DNA of 64,000 nt. Origin: RGIG6165 sp045545175 (GTDB lineage: Bacteria > Bacillota > Clostridia > Oscillospirales > Feifaniaceae). Shown one piece after another: positions 1 to 7,291 of this stretch (within the stretch, counting starts at the first letter, position 1; each line of letters begins with the position of its first letter). The position numbers and the translations under genes are program-made. The DNA lies in contig JAZQAK010000047.1 of the NCBI GenBank assembly GCA_045545175.1, forward strand, positions 1 to 64,000, written 5' to 3'. The notes under the pieces were generated by a model. That model did not search any database, was not told the DNA's origin, and saw only the letters and a program-made list of their open reading frames with translations.

Positions 1-259
1 TCAAAGCCAGTTGAACCGTAGGACAGAGCCAAGTATCAATTACTCAAAAAGAATAACGGATTTTTTCTCCGCCGATTTTTCAGAAAATTGATACCAAACT
101 TTGATACCAAAACAGTACCAAACGGGCTGAGAACACAGAGAATACAGAGAAAAACGAAGCAAAACGAGAGAAATCTCACGGAAATTAGCCCAGAATAAGG
201 CGAAAAGTAACTGTGGGAAAGAACTCGTAAGCGAGTGGGAATAATACCATATGGTTTAC
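1..259. other. Non-coding left edge of the window
   Basis: No convincing gene. Frame 2 on the + strand is open from the window edge to a stop at 89-91, giving about 29 residues that I do not recognise; it could be the tail of a gene lying to the left. The stretch 95-120 repeats the word gataccaaa/gtaccaaa, and 211-225 contains a small ctcg-taag-cgag hairpin. It may be the end of a neighbouring mobile element, but nothing here proves that. Confidence 0.4.
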
Positions 260-291
260 AAGTGGCTTGAAATCTTTCAAGCCACTTTTTT
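260..291 (+). terminator. Intrinsic terminator
   Basis: A 13-bp perfect stem (AAGTGGCTTGAAA paired with its complement across a 2-base gap) is followed by a T run. It ends whatever transcript enters from the left and insulates tag. Confidence 0.8.
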
Positions 292-360
292 ATGCATTTT
301 AGATGTTTTGAAAGTTAAATTGTGATAAAATACTTAAAACAATTTATGTGGGTGAATTTA

Positions 361-936
361 ATGGACGGCAAGAAAAGATGCAAATGGTGCAATTTGAAAA
401 ATGAAGCATACGTAAAGTACCATGATACTGAATGGTGCGTACCGAATTTTGATGATTCGTACTTGTATGAAATGTTAATACTCGAATCTTTTCAGGCAGG
501 GCTGTCGTGGGAATGCGTTCTTAATAAACGTGAAAGTTTTCGTAAAGCATATGATAACTTTGAATTAGGTAAGGTGATTACTTACGATGAGAATAAAGTG
601 ACTGAATTATTAAGCAATCCCGAGATAATCAGAAACAGACGAAAAATTACTGCAAGTATAAAAAACAGTATAATTTTTAAGAAAATAGTTGATGAGTACG
701 GCTCCTTTTATAATTATTTGAGAACGTTTACCGCTGATAGAATAATTTACGAAACAGATAAAACTAAAAATGACTTATCTGATGCAATTTCAAGCGATTT
801 GCAAAACAGGGGAATGGCTTATGTTGGTTCAGTAATTATATACTCTTACCTGCAGGCGATTGGAGTAATATATTCTCACGATAATGAGTGTTTTCTGCAC
901 AAAAACAGCTCATTGTTAATGCTAAAAAATACTTGA
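361..936 (+). CDS. tag: DNA-3-methyladenine glycosylase I
   Basis: Base-excision repair enzyme that removes 3-methyladenine from alkylated DNA. The 191-aa product has the Tag signature: Cys pair near the N-terminus (RCKWC), YHDTEW, the catalytic Glu in LESFQAGLSW (Glu42 from this start), IIRNRRKI, and a C-terminal His/Cys pair (SHDNEC) matching the family zinc ligands. An upstream in-frame ATG at 322 exists, but 361 fits the family N-terminus, has GGTGA ahead of it, and lies just downstream of an extended -10-like TGATAAAAT (324-331) that would place the transcription start after 322. Single gene; its last codons contain the feoA promoter. Confidence 0.93.
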   Translation: MDGKKRCKWCNLKNEAYVKYHDTEWCVPNFDDSYLYEMLILESFQAGLSWECVLNKRESFRKAYDNFELGKVITYDENKVTELLSNPEIIRNRRKITASIKNSIIFKKIVDEYGSFYNYLRTFTADRIIYETDKTKNDLSDAISSDLQNRGMAYVGSVIIYSYLQAIGVIYSHDNECFLHKNSSLLMLKNT

Positions 937-961
937 CAAATATTGGTTGTAGTGATATACT
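933..961 (+). promoter_or_regulatory. Promoter of feoA
   Basis: TTGACA at 933-938 and TATACT at 956-961, spacer 17. It overlaps the tag stop codon. The predicted start near 968 coincides with the dyad at 969-986. Confidence 0.8.
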
Positions 962-968
962 CGTTGAT

Positions 969-986
969 AGTTAGGATAAACTAATT
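969..986. promoter_or_regulatory. Putative iron-repressor operator, feoA copy
   Basis: Dyad AGTTAG-N6-CTAATT directly at the expected transcription start of feoA. The same arrangement (GTTAG-G-N4-A-CTAA) occurs before feoB at 1267-1284. The TTAG/CTAA half-sites resemble DtxR/IdeR-type operators; assignment to a metal-dependent repressor is inference, since no such regulator gene is in the window. Confidence 0.55.
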
Positions 987-1006
987 AAGCTCGAAAGGTA
1001 GGATTA

Positions 1007-1225
1007 ATGATGAACTTAACAAATGCTCAGGAAGGAAAAGAGTACATAGTTAAGCAGATTGAAACTGACGATGAAGAATTGAATTCATTTCTTTTTTCAC
1101 TCGGTTGCTACAGCGGAGAGCCAATTACGGTTATATCTCACCTTAAAGGTGGTTGTGTCGTTTCAATTAAGGATGGAAGATACAATATTGACGGTCAGCT
1201 TGCTGAGGCCATTACTATTGAATAA
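1007..1225 (+). CDS. feoA: Ferrous iron transport protein A
   Basis: 72-aa SH3-like FeoA domain protein, the small cytosolic partner of FeoB. The sequence shows the family pattern: LTNAQEGKEY at the start, LFSLGCYSGEPITVISHLKGG in the middle and a C-terminal GQLAEAITI. Two successive ATGs (1007, 1010) follow AGGTAGG; 1007 is used here. feoB follows after about 100 bp, separated by a weak terminator and a second copy of the operator-like dyad, so feoB may be expressed both by read-through and independently. Confidence 0.92.
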   Translation: MMNLTNAQEGKEYIVKQIETDDEELNSFLFSLGCYSGEPITVISHLKGGCVVSIKDGRYNIDGQLAEAITIE

Positions 1226-1231
1226 TGATTA

Positions 1232-1258
1232 AAGTAGCCGAAAAGGCTTACTTTTTTT
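1232..1258 (+). terminator. Imperfect terminator between feoA and feoB
   Basis: AAGTAGCC-gaaaa-GGCTTACTT with one bulged T, followed by seven T. It probably makes transcription of feoB from the feoA promoter partial. Confidence 0.6.
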
Positions 1259-1266
1259 CATAGGAT

Positions 1267-1284
1267 GGTTAGGGCACACTAACT
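1267..1284. promoter_or_regulatory. Putative iron-repressor operator, feoB copy
   Basis: Dyad GGTTAG-N6-CTAACT, a close match to the one before feoA. A TATAAT box at 1295-1300 lies just downstream, so the dyad would cover the -35 region of a feoB promoter (no good -35 is visible, which fits a regulated promoter). Confidence 0.55.
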
Positions 1285-1326
1285 TTTGAAAATCTATAAT
1301 TAATATAAATTTTAGGAGGATAAATT

Positions 1327-3327
1327 ATGAGAATTGCTTTTGCGGGCAATCCAAACAGCGGCAAGACCACCATGTACAATGCGCTTACGGGCAGAAATGA
1401 GCACGTTGGTAACTGGGCAGGTGTTACAGTTGATAAAAATGAGGGTACTATTAAGAAGAATTTCTATAACGGTTCGGAAGAACTTATTGCGGTTGACCTT
1501 CCCGGTGCTTATTCGATGTCACCGTTTACTTCAGAGGAAAGCATAACGAGAGATTACGTTAACAACGAGCATCCTGACGTTATTATTAACATTGTCGATG
1601 CAAGTAATCTCAGCCGCAGCTTATTCTTTACGACACAACTTTTAGAACTTGGCATACCCGTTGTTGTTGCACTCAATAAGAGTGATATCAATGAAAAGAA
1701 AAAAACAAAAATTGATATTGATGCACTTTCGAAAAAACTTTGTTGTCCTGTGGTTATGACTGTATCTACTGCAGGCAATCACTCGGATCTTGAGCAACTT
1801 ATAAATACGGCTGTTTCGCTGAAAGGTAAATTACAGAGTGTTCCGTACATACAGGGTGACGTTGATTTTTCCAGTAAGAAAGCGGTTGAAATTGCTGACA
1901 GAAAACGTTTTGAATTTGTAAATAAAATTGTTGCAAAAGTCGAAGTTCGCAAAATTCGCACAAATGAAAAGAACAACCAGGATAAAATAGATGCTGTTCT
2001 TACAAACAGATGGCTTGGTATTCCGATTTTTGCTGTTGTAATGTTCTTTGTGTTCCAGATATCGCAGGCATGGGTTGGTCCTTGGCTTGCTGACGTACTT
2101 GTTGGTTGGATAGAAGTTTTCCAGGGTGTTGTAGCAGGTTGGGTAGTAAATAGTGCTCCCATTTTACAGTCACTTCTTGTTGACGGCGTTATAGGCGGTG
2201 TAGGCGCCGTTGTCGGCTTCCTGCCTCTCGTAATGGTAATGTATTTCCTCATTGCACTTCTTGAAGATTGCGGTTATATGGCTCGTGTCAGCGTTGTTTT
2301 GGATCCCATTTTCAAGAAGGTTGGTTTATCGGGTAAATCTGTAATTCCTTTCGTTATTGGTACAGGATGTGCTATTCCCGGTGTTATGGCCTGCCGTACA
2401 ATCAGAAATGAGCGTGAACGCAGAGCAACGGCTATGCTTGCACCTTTTATGCCGTGTGGTGCAAAGCTTCCCGTTATAGCACTTTTTGCAGGCGTATTCT
2501 TCGGCGATGCATCGTGGGTTGGTACGCTTATGTACTTTGCAGGAATAATTATTATCTTTTTCGGTGCACTTCTTATCAACAAGATTACCGGTTACAAGGA
2601 GAAGTCATATTTCATTATGGAACTTCCCGAATATAAGTTTCCGAGTTTGCAAAGAGCATTTACATCAATGTGCTCACGTGGTTGGGCATATATTGTAAAA
2701 GCAGGTACTATCATTCTTCTTTGTAATACTGTTGTTCAGATAATGCAGTCATTTAACTGGAAATTTGAGCTTATTGAAGAGGGAATGGAAAGCACCTCAA
2801 TTCTTGCTTCAATTGCGACACCGTTTGCATTTCTTCTTATTCCTCTTGGGTTTGGTGTGTGGCAGATGGCAGCAGCGGCAATTACCGGCTTCATTGCTAA
2901 AGAAAACGTTGTCGGAACACTTGCAGTATGCTACGGCGTAACAAACTTTATCGATACTGAAGAGCTTGCTCTCGTAGGTGGATCAAGTGAAGTTGCAGGC
3001 ATTTTTGCACTTACAAAGGCGGCAGCACTTGCTTGTCTTATGTTTAACCTCTTTTCACCTCCGTGCTTTGCGGCTATCGGTGCTATGAATTCGGAAATGA
3101 AGAGTAAAAAATGGCTTTTTGGTGGTATCGCTCTCCAGTTTGGTGTCGGCTATACGGTTGCTTTTCTCGTATACCAGATTGGTACTCTTATAACAGAAGG
3201 TACTTTTGGTACAGGTTTTATACCGGGACTTATTGCAGAACTTGCTATGGCTTGCGTTGTTATCTTGCTTATTCGTAAGAGCAACAGAGAACTTAAAGAA
3301 GAATATGCATTAAGCAGTAAAAAATAA
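1327..3327 (+). CDS. feoB: Ferrous iron transport protein B
   Basis: 666-aa Fe(II) permease. An N-terminal G domain has G1 GNPNSGKTT (residues 7-15), G3 DLPG and G4 NKSD, then a helical insertion, followed by the polytopic membrane domain with two nucleoside-recognition/Gate repeats (EDCGYMAR, GTGCAIPG, PFMPCGAKLPV; later SRGWAYIVKAGTI and FIAKENVVGT). Imports ferrous iron across the cytoplasmic membrane. Start ATG follows TAGGAGG. The short Cys-rich gene 13 bp downstream is its usual partner in Clostridia. Confidence 0.97.
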   Translation: MRIAFAGNPNSGKTTMYNALTGRNEHVGNWAGVTVDKNEGTIKKNFYNGSEELIAVDLPGAYSMSPFTSEESITRDYVNNEHPDVIINIVDASNLSRSLFFTTQLLELGIPVVVALNKSDINEKKKTKIDIDALSKKLCCPVVMTVSTAGNHSDLEQLINTAVSLKGKLQSVPYIQGDVDFSSKKAVEIADRKRFEFVNKIVAKVEVRKIRTNEKNNQDKIDAVLTNRWLGIPIFAVVMFFVFQISQAWVGPWLADVLVGWIEVFQGVVAGWVVNSAPILQSLLVDGVIGGVGAVVGFLPLVMVMYFLIALLEDCGYMARVSVVLDPIFKKVGLSGKSVIPFVIGTGCAIPGVMACRTIRNERERRATAMLAPFMPCGAKLPVIALFAGVFFGDASWVGTLMYFAGIIIIFFGALLINKITGYKEKSYFIMELPEYKFPSLQRAFTSMCSRGWAYIVKAGTIILLCNTVVQIMQSFNWKFELIEEGMESTSILASIATPFAFLLIPLGFGVWQMAAAAITGFIAKENVVGTLAVCYGVTNFIDTEELALVGGSSEVAGIFALTKAAALACLMFNLFSPPCFAAIGAMNSEMKSKKWLFGGIALQFGVGYTVAFLVYQIGTLITEGTFGTGFIPGLIAELAMACVVILLIRKSNRELKEEYALSSKK

Positions 3328-3340
3328 GGAAGTGCTTTTA

Positions 3341-3493
3341 ATGGACAATGTTATTATCATACTCGTTTTATTGGGAATTGTTTCTGTTGCTTCGTGGTAT
3401 GTTATCCGTTCTAAAAAAAGCGGAAAAAAGTGCATCGGCTGTCCTGACGGTTGCTGTGCTGATTGCTGTGGTTGCAATAAAGAATCGGAGTAA
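3341..3493 (+). CDS. FeoB-associated Cys-rich membrane protein
   Basis: A 50-residue protein: one N-terminal transmembrane helix (about residues 3-22), a basic patch (RSKKSGKK), then a cysteine cluster with seven Cys in 15 residues (CIGCPDGCCADCCGC). This matches the small FeoB-associated Cys-rich family that follows feoB in many Firmicutes; its exact role, perhaps iron hand-over or an Fe-S/redox sensor, is not established. AGGAAG stands before the ATG. Ends 8 bp before the operon terminator. Confidence 0.88.
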   Translation: MDNVIIILVLLGIVSVASWYVIRSKKSGKKCIGCPDGCCADCCGCNKESE

Positions 3494-3500
3494 AATAGAA

Positions 3501-3530
3501 AAGGCTAACTGATTTCAGTTAGCCTTTTTG
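3501..3530. terminator. Terminator shared by the feo operon and the Dabb gene
   Basis: Perfect 12-bp stem AAGGCTAACTGA/TCAGTTAGCCTT followed by T's on the + strand. The Dabb gene converges on it from the right. Confidence 0.85.
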
Positions 3531-3833
3531 TTATATTTCAAAATCAAGACAGCTTCGTACTGCTGTGTGTGGACGGACTTTTCCGTTTGCAACTTCTACG
3601 TGTGCAGGATGTACGGAGTAGTTTCTAAGTGCCTCTTTACTTTCAAACGTAGAATCAAGCATAAGATCTGCCGTTGAAGTTTCAAGACCGTTTGTATAAA
3701 CTTTAATCTCGTTAAGACCCGGGATTTTACCGTGTAAGCCCTCGAGGCCTTCTTTTATGTTTGCTTTAATTTCTTCTTTCTGAACTGAGTCAAACTCATC
3801 TTTTAACTTCCATAGAATAATATGTTTTACCAT
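3531..3833 (-). CDS. Dabb (stress-responsive A/B barrel) domain protein
   Basis: 100-aa single-domain protein of the dimeric alpha+beta barrel family: MVKHIILWKLKDE at the start, a PGLNEIKVYTNG middle and the typical YSVHPAHVEVANGKVRPHTAVRSCLDFEI end. Members form dimeric barrels; most bacterial ones have no known reaction. GGAGGAGGTG before the ATG. Its own promoter (TTTACA at 3880-3875, 17 bp, TATATT at 3857-3852 on the minus strand) makes it a single-gene unit. Confidence 0.88.
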   Translation of the reverse strand: MVKHIILWKLKDEFDSVQKEEIKANIKEGLEGLHGKIPGLNEIKVYTNGLETSTADLMLDSTFESKEALRNYSVHPAHVEVANGKVRPHTAVRSCLDFEI

Positions 3834-3851
3834 AATAGCACCTCCTCCAAA

Positions 3852-3880
3852 AATATATCATAACGGTGTGATGTTGTAAA
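3852..3880 (-). promoter_or_regulatory. Promoter of the Dabb gene
   Basis: TTTACA-17-TATATT reading leftward; start expected about 15 bp before the ribosome site. Confidence 0.65.
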
Positions 3881-3884
3881 GTTT

Positions 3885-4571
3885 TTAGTTTTGTTGTCTT
3901 TTCTGTATTCTTTTCCAGTTGTAGTAGCCGTAAGCATCGTTTAACAAAAACATAACAAAACAGATAATCATGGGCATATATTTTATGTCTGAGACAGTTG
4001 CCAGAGTCCATAAAACTATAAGAACTATATCGTTAAGAGCATATGCAAGTGCGTAATAAGGACTTCTCATAAAAGTAAGATATGAGGCAATAAAACTCGT
4101 TGTTATTGAAATCGTGCTGAAAACGATGTTTTCGTTTCCTATAGCATTTAGAATAAAGTAAAATATAACGGTTGTAATCAGGGCAAGTAAAAGCATTGTT
4201 ACAATTTGTTTTTTGCTCATTTTATTAACGGTAACTTCTGCAGTATCTTTATACGGATGTTTTATCCACGAAATTACCGAAAGTATTGCAATAGGTGAAG
4301 TCATAAAAAGATATGTTATCATTTCACCGTAGTATTTGAAGTAAAAAGAAATTATTCCGTAAAATACGGCAAATACAACGGTGAGTACCTGACCTATAAC
4401 GTATCCTTTCGATACAAATATCAGTGCTGTTACACCTATAAGTGAAGCAATAAGAGATAAATAATCTTTAGACGGAGTTAAAAGATACGATGCTGTAACT
4501 ATCGTTAAAGATAATATCCAGAGAATAAGTTCAAATGAAGATAAATCTTTAAACGGATTTTGTTTTTTCAT
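3885..4571 (-). CDS. pnuC: PnuC-family nicotinamide riboside/vitamin transporter
   Basis: 228-aa membrane protein with about seven hydrophobic helices and the PnuC family pattern (SKGYVIGQVLTVVFAVFYG; YALNDIVLIVLWTLA; NDAYGYYNW near the C-terminus). PnuC proteins are facilitators for nicotinamide riboside, with relatives for thiamine or riboflavin; substrate not determinable here. The open frame extends to 4607, but ATG 4571 has GGAGGAA and the leader RNA begins further up. The structured leader at 4572-4670 suggests ligand-responsive expression. Confidence 0.85.
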   Translation of the reverse strand: MKKQNPFKDLSSFELILWILSLTIVTASYLLTPSKDYLSLIASLIGVTALIFVSKGYVIGQVLTVVFAVFYGIISFYFKYYGEMITYLFMTSPIAILSVISWIKHPYKDTAEVTVNKMSKKQIVTMLLLALITTVIFYFILNAIGNENIVFSTISITTSFIASYLTFMRSPYYALAYALNDIVLIVLWTLATVSDIKYMPMIICFVMFLLNDAYGYYNWKRIQKRQQN

Positions 4572-4670
4572 AGTTCCTCCAAAAAAATAAGCACCCGTCA
4601 TACACATCTTCTAAGACCTAACGATGCGTACACGAATGCAAAGCATTTCCTACCCGGTGGCAGTTATTTT
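4572..4670 (-). ncRNA. Structured 5' leader of pnuC, possible riboswitch
   Basis: From the predicted transcription start to the ribosome site the leader folds as a three-way junction: P1 pairs the first ten bases AAAAAAAUAA with UUAUUUUUUU just before GGAGG, extended by GC/ACC pairs with a bulged C; P2 is AAUGC-UUU-GCAUU; P3 is UGUACGCAUC with GAUGUGUAUG (10 bp including G-U). I do not recognise TPP, FMN, cobalamin, purine, preQ1, THF or SAM consensus elements. The 3' strand of P1 abuts the ribosome site and is a U run, so either transcriptional or translational control is possible. Confidence 0.5.
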
Positions 4671-4676
4671 TTTGTA

Positions 4677-4705
4677 ATTTTAGCACAATTAACCGTAAAA
4701 TTCAA
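4677..4705 (-). promoter_or_regulatory. Promoter of pnuC
   Basis: TTGAAT-17-TAAAAT on the minus strand, with TG one base upstream of the -10. It places the RNA start about ten bases before the first strand of the leader stem. Confidence 0.65.
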
Positions 4706-4731
4706 TACACATTTTCCGTTTATCATAACTC

Positions 4732-4760
4732 TTTACAAATTTAAAAATTAGGAGTATTAT
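4732..4760 (+). promoter_or_regulatory. Promoter of azlCD
   Basis: TTTACA at 4732-4737, spacer 17, TATTAT at 4755-4760, 27 bp ahead of the azlC ATG. Confidence 0.6.
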
Positions 4761-4787
4761 TCTTGTATTATATTACGAGGTAGAAAT

Positions 4788-5486
4788 ATGAATTCTTATT
4801 ACAGAGGACTTAAAGCGGGTATACCCATAGGTCTTGGTTATTTATCGGTTGCTTTTACTTTTGGAATTATGGCAAGCAATCTCGGTTTTACGTGGTGGCA
4901 GGCAGTTATAATATCTATGACAACACTCACGTCAGCAGGTCAGCTTGCGGCTATAAACGTTATGGTAAATCCCGGAAAATATATTGAACTGCTTATTTCG
5001 CAGTTGACTATCAATGTCAGATATGCTTTTATGTCTGTTTCTCTTTCACAAAAAGCCGACAGTAAGTTTAAAGGCATATTCAGGTGGCTTCTCGGTTTTT
5101 TTATTACCGATGAAATCTTTGCAGTTGCAATAACGGAGAAGAATATTACACGCTCATTTTTTATAGGTCTTGCGACAGCACCGTATTTTGGATGGGCAAC
5201 AGGAACGCTCATCGGTTCGCTTATGGGTGCTGTGCTGCCTAAAATGCTGATGAATGCACTCAGTCTTGCAATATATGCAATGTTCGTTGCCGTTGTTGCA
5301 CCGGAAATGAAAAAAGTAAAATCAGTTTTCTACGCTGTACTTGTTACTGTTTTGCTAAGAATGCTTTTTTACTATGCGCCGATACTTAAAAACATTTCGG
5401 GCGGTCTTTCGGTCAGCATTTGTGCGGTACTTGCCGCAGTTATTGCTGCAATAATATTTCCGGTAAAGGAGCAGGAGAATGAATAG
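4788..5486 (+). CDS. azlC: AzlC family branched-chain amino acid exporter, large subunit
   Basis: 232-aa polytopic membrane protein with the AzlC start (GLKAGIPIGLGYLSVAFTFGIMA), the SAGQLAAINVM and NVRYAFMSVSLSQ segments and several further helices. With AzlD it forms a two-subunit exporter of branched-chain amino acids or analogues. GAGG precedes ATG. azlD overlaps the 3' end by 8 bp, so translation is coupled. Confidence 0.92.
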   Translation: MNSYYRGLKAGIPIGLGYLSVAFTFGIMASNLGFTWWQAVIISMTTLTSAGQLAAINVMVNPGKYIELLISQLTINVRYAFMSVSLSQKADSKFKGIFRWLLGFFITDEIFAVAITEKNITRSFFIGLATAPYFGWATGTLIGSLMGAVLPKMLMNALSLAIYAMFVAVVAPEMKKVKSVFYAVLVTVLLRMLFYYAPILKNISGGLSVSICAVLAAVIAAIIFPVKEQENE

Positions 5487-5814
5487 TACGTATTTCATAT
5501 ATCTTTTGATATTGGCCGGATCTACGTATCTTATCAGGGCAATTCCTTTTGCGCTCGTCACAAGAAAAATAGAAAACGGTTTTATAAATTCCTTTTTATT
5601 TTACATTCCGTATACAGTGCTCGCTGCGATGACGCTACCTGCTGCTCTTTATGAGACTACGTATGTTTTGTCTGCAATCATAGGGCTTGTTGTTGCGGTT
5701 TTTGTATCACTCAAGGGAAAATCTTTGACAGTTGTTGCTGCAACAGCGTGCCTTACGGTTTTTATCACAGAATGTCTTATAAAATATTTGCACAGAATAA
5801 ATGCACTGTTTTAG
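5479..5814 (+). CDS. azlD: AzlD family small subunit of the exporter
   Basis: 111-aa protein with about four hydrophobic helices and the AzlD pattern STYLIRAIPFALV near the N-terminus and LPYTVLAAMTLPA-like FYIPYTVLAAMTLPAAL in the middle. Its start lies inside azlC behind GGAGCAGGAG. The stop codon lies within the loop side of the operon terminator. Confidence 0.9.
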   Translation: MNSTYFIYLLILAGSTYLIRAIPFALVTRKIENGFINSFLFYIPYTVLAAMTLPAALYETTYVLSAIIGLVVAVFVSLKGKSLTVVAATACLTVFITECLIKYLHRINALF

Positions 5815-5827
5815 TGCATTTATTTTT
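5799..5827 (+). terminator. Terminator of azlCD
   Basis: AAATGCACT-gttt-AGTGCATTT with TATTTTTT after it; the azlD stop codon is part of the hairpin. Confidence 0.8.
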
Positions 5828-5841
5828 TGTTTATACTAATC

Positions 5842-5870
5842 TTTACCAAATTGAATTTATGTGATAGAAT
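5842..5870 (+). promoter_or_regulatory. Promoter of the glycosylation cassette
   Basis: TTTACC-17-TAGAAT with a TG one base before the -10. Its start site near 5877 excludes the upstream in-frame ATG at 5827 as translation start of the next gene. Confidence 0.65.
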
Positions 5871-5907
5871 TACTGTAATTATTGTGATTTTTGGGAGTGT
5901 GAGCCGA

Positions 5908-6873
5908 ATGATGTTATCTTTGGTCGTACCTTGTTATAACGAGGGGGAGAATGTGCGTTCATTTTATAATGCGTGCATCACTGCGTTTGAAGGCAGTTTT
6001 TTCTCGTATGAAATAATTTTCATAAACGACGGAAGTAAGGATAATACGTGGAATGAATTGGTTTCAATTTCAGAAAATGCTGACTGTAAGATAAAACTCA
6101 TAAATTTCTCGAGGAATTTCGGTAAAGAAGCGGGTATGTATGCGGGCTTGCAGCATGCACAGGGCGACTACGTATCTATAATTGATGCAGATTTGCAGCA
6201 ATCTCCCGAAACGGTTCTTGAAATGGTTAGATTTCTTGAAGATAATCCTGATTACGACAGTGTATGTGCTTATCAAAGCAAGAGAAAGGAAGGCAAGCTT
6301 CTCAGTTTTTACAAAAAAGTATTCTATAAACTTATTAGTAAGGTTTGTAAAATGGACTTCAGGGACGGTGCAAGTGATTTTCGTACTTTCCGTAAAAATA
6401 TGGTGGATGCTATACTGCAACTTAAAGAGTATTCCCGCTTTTCTAAAGGGATTTTTTCATGGGTTGGTTTTAATACCCACTATATGGAATATGAAGTAAG
6501 GGAAAGAAATGCGGGGAAGACGTCGTGGTCATTTTTTAAACTTTTGAAATATGCAAAAGACGGGTTTATATCTTTTACTACGTTTCCTCTTAAACTATCT
6601 ACTTTCGTAGGACTCATTTCAGCGTTTATATCGCTTTTATATATGCTTGTGGTAATTATTCAAAAACTCTGTTTTGGTATTGCTGTGCCGGGTTTTGCGA
6701 CTGTGGTAGTGCTTATTCTTTTTGTCGGAGGAGTACAACTGTCGGCACTTGGAATCATCGGCGAATATATATCGCAAATTTATATTGAAGGGAAAAAGAG
6801 ACCTGTTTATATCACAAAGGAGTATCGTGTATATGAAAAAAAGCAGGATGATGAATCTTCTCACAAAGAATAG
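5908..6873 (+). CDS. GtrB/DPM1-type glycosyltransferase, family 2
   Basis: 321-aa GT2 enzyme: LSLVVPCYNEGENV at the N-terminus, the DGSKD and DADLQ metal/nucleotide motifs, and the family marker for bactoprenol- or dolichol-phosphate glycosyl transferases (LINFSRNFGKEAG; RERNAGKTSWSF). Two C-terminal transmembrane helices (about residues 225-290) anchor it. It likely loads a sugar onto undecaprenyl phosphate at the inner membrane face. GGGAG precedes ATG 5908. The next gene starts inside this one, giving a GtrB-GtrA-polytopic protein cassette. Confidence 0.9.
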   Translation: MMLSLVVPCYNEGENVRSFYNACITAFEGSFFSYEIIFINDGSKDNTWNELVSISENADCKIKLINFSRNFGKEAGMYAGLQHAQGDYVSIIDADLQQSPETVLEMVRFLEDNPDYDSVCAYQSKRKEGKLLSFYKKVFYKLISKVCKMDFRDGASDFRTFRKNMVDAILQLKEYSRFSKGIFSWVGFNTHYMEYEVRERNAGKTSWSFFKLLKYAKDGFISFTTFPLKLSTFVGLISAFISLLYMLVVIIQKLCFGIAVPGFATVVVLILFVGGVQLSALGIIGEYISQIYIEGKKRPVYITKEYRVYEKKQDDESSHKE

Positions 6874-7291
6874 GGAACTTATTACGTATATTATTTTCGG
6901 TCTGCTTACAACGTTAGTAAACTGGGTGGTCTATTCTTTGCTTGTTGAATTGCTTTCATTGCCTTTGACGGCTTCAAATGCAATTGCGTGGTTTTCAGCA
7001 GTTTTGTTTGCTTTTGTTACTAATAAAATTTATGTTTTTAACAGTAAATCAAGAAAACTATCACTTATTCTACGCGAAGCAACAACTTTTTTTTGTTCAC
7101 GATTGTTATCGGGGGTAATTGAGGTGTTTTTGCCGACTCTTCTGTTTTCGGTCGGTTTAAATCAAAGCCTGCTCGGAATTAAAGGATTTGCTTCAAAACT
7201 TGCAGTAAGCGTAATTGTTATAGTGCTCAACTACGTTACGAGTAAATTTATTGTTTTTAACACAAAAATGAAAGGAAATCCTAATGATTAA
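6833..7291 (+). CDS. GtrA family membrane protein (putative flippase)
   Basis: 152-aa protein with four hydrophobic helices and the GtrA signature: RELITYIIFGLLTTLVNW at the N-terminus, FVTNKIYVFNSKS in the middle and NYVTSKFIVFNTK at the C-terminus. GtrA proteins are thought to flip polyprenyl-phosphate-linked sugars outward. ATG 6833 follows AAAGGAG and lies 41 bp inside the transferase gene; the next gene overlaps its end by 8 bp. Confidence 0.9.
   Translation: MKKSRMMNLLTKNRELITYIIFGLLTTLVNWVVYSLLVELLSLPLTASNAIAWFSAVLFAFVTNKIYVFNSKSRKLSLILREATTFFCSRLLSGVIEVFLPTLLFSVGLNQSLLGIKGFASKLAVSVIVIVLNYVTSKFIVFNTKMKGNPND

Noticed and set aside
322..360. Upstream ATG of tag
   Set aside because: It adds 13 residues not found in Tag proteins and lies before the likely transcription start.
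4572..4670. TPP or cobalamin riboswitch in the pnuC leader
   Set aside because: Neither the CUGAGA/ACCUGAUCUGG-like TPP core nor a B12 box is present.
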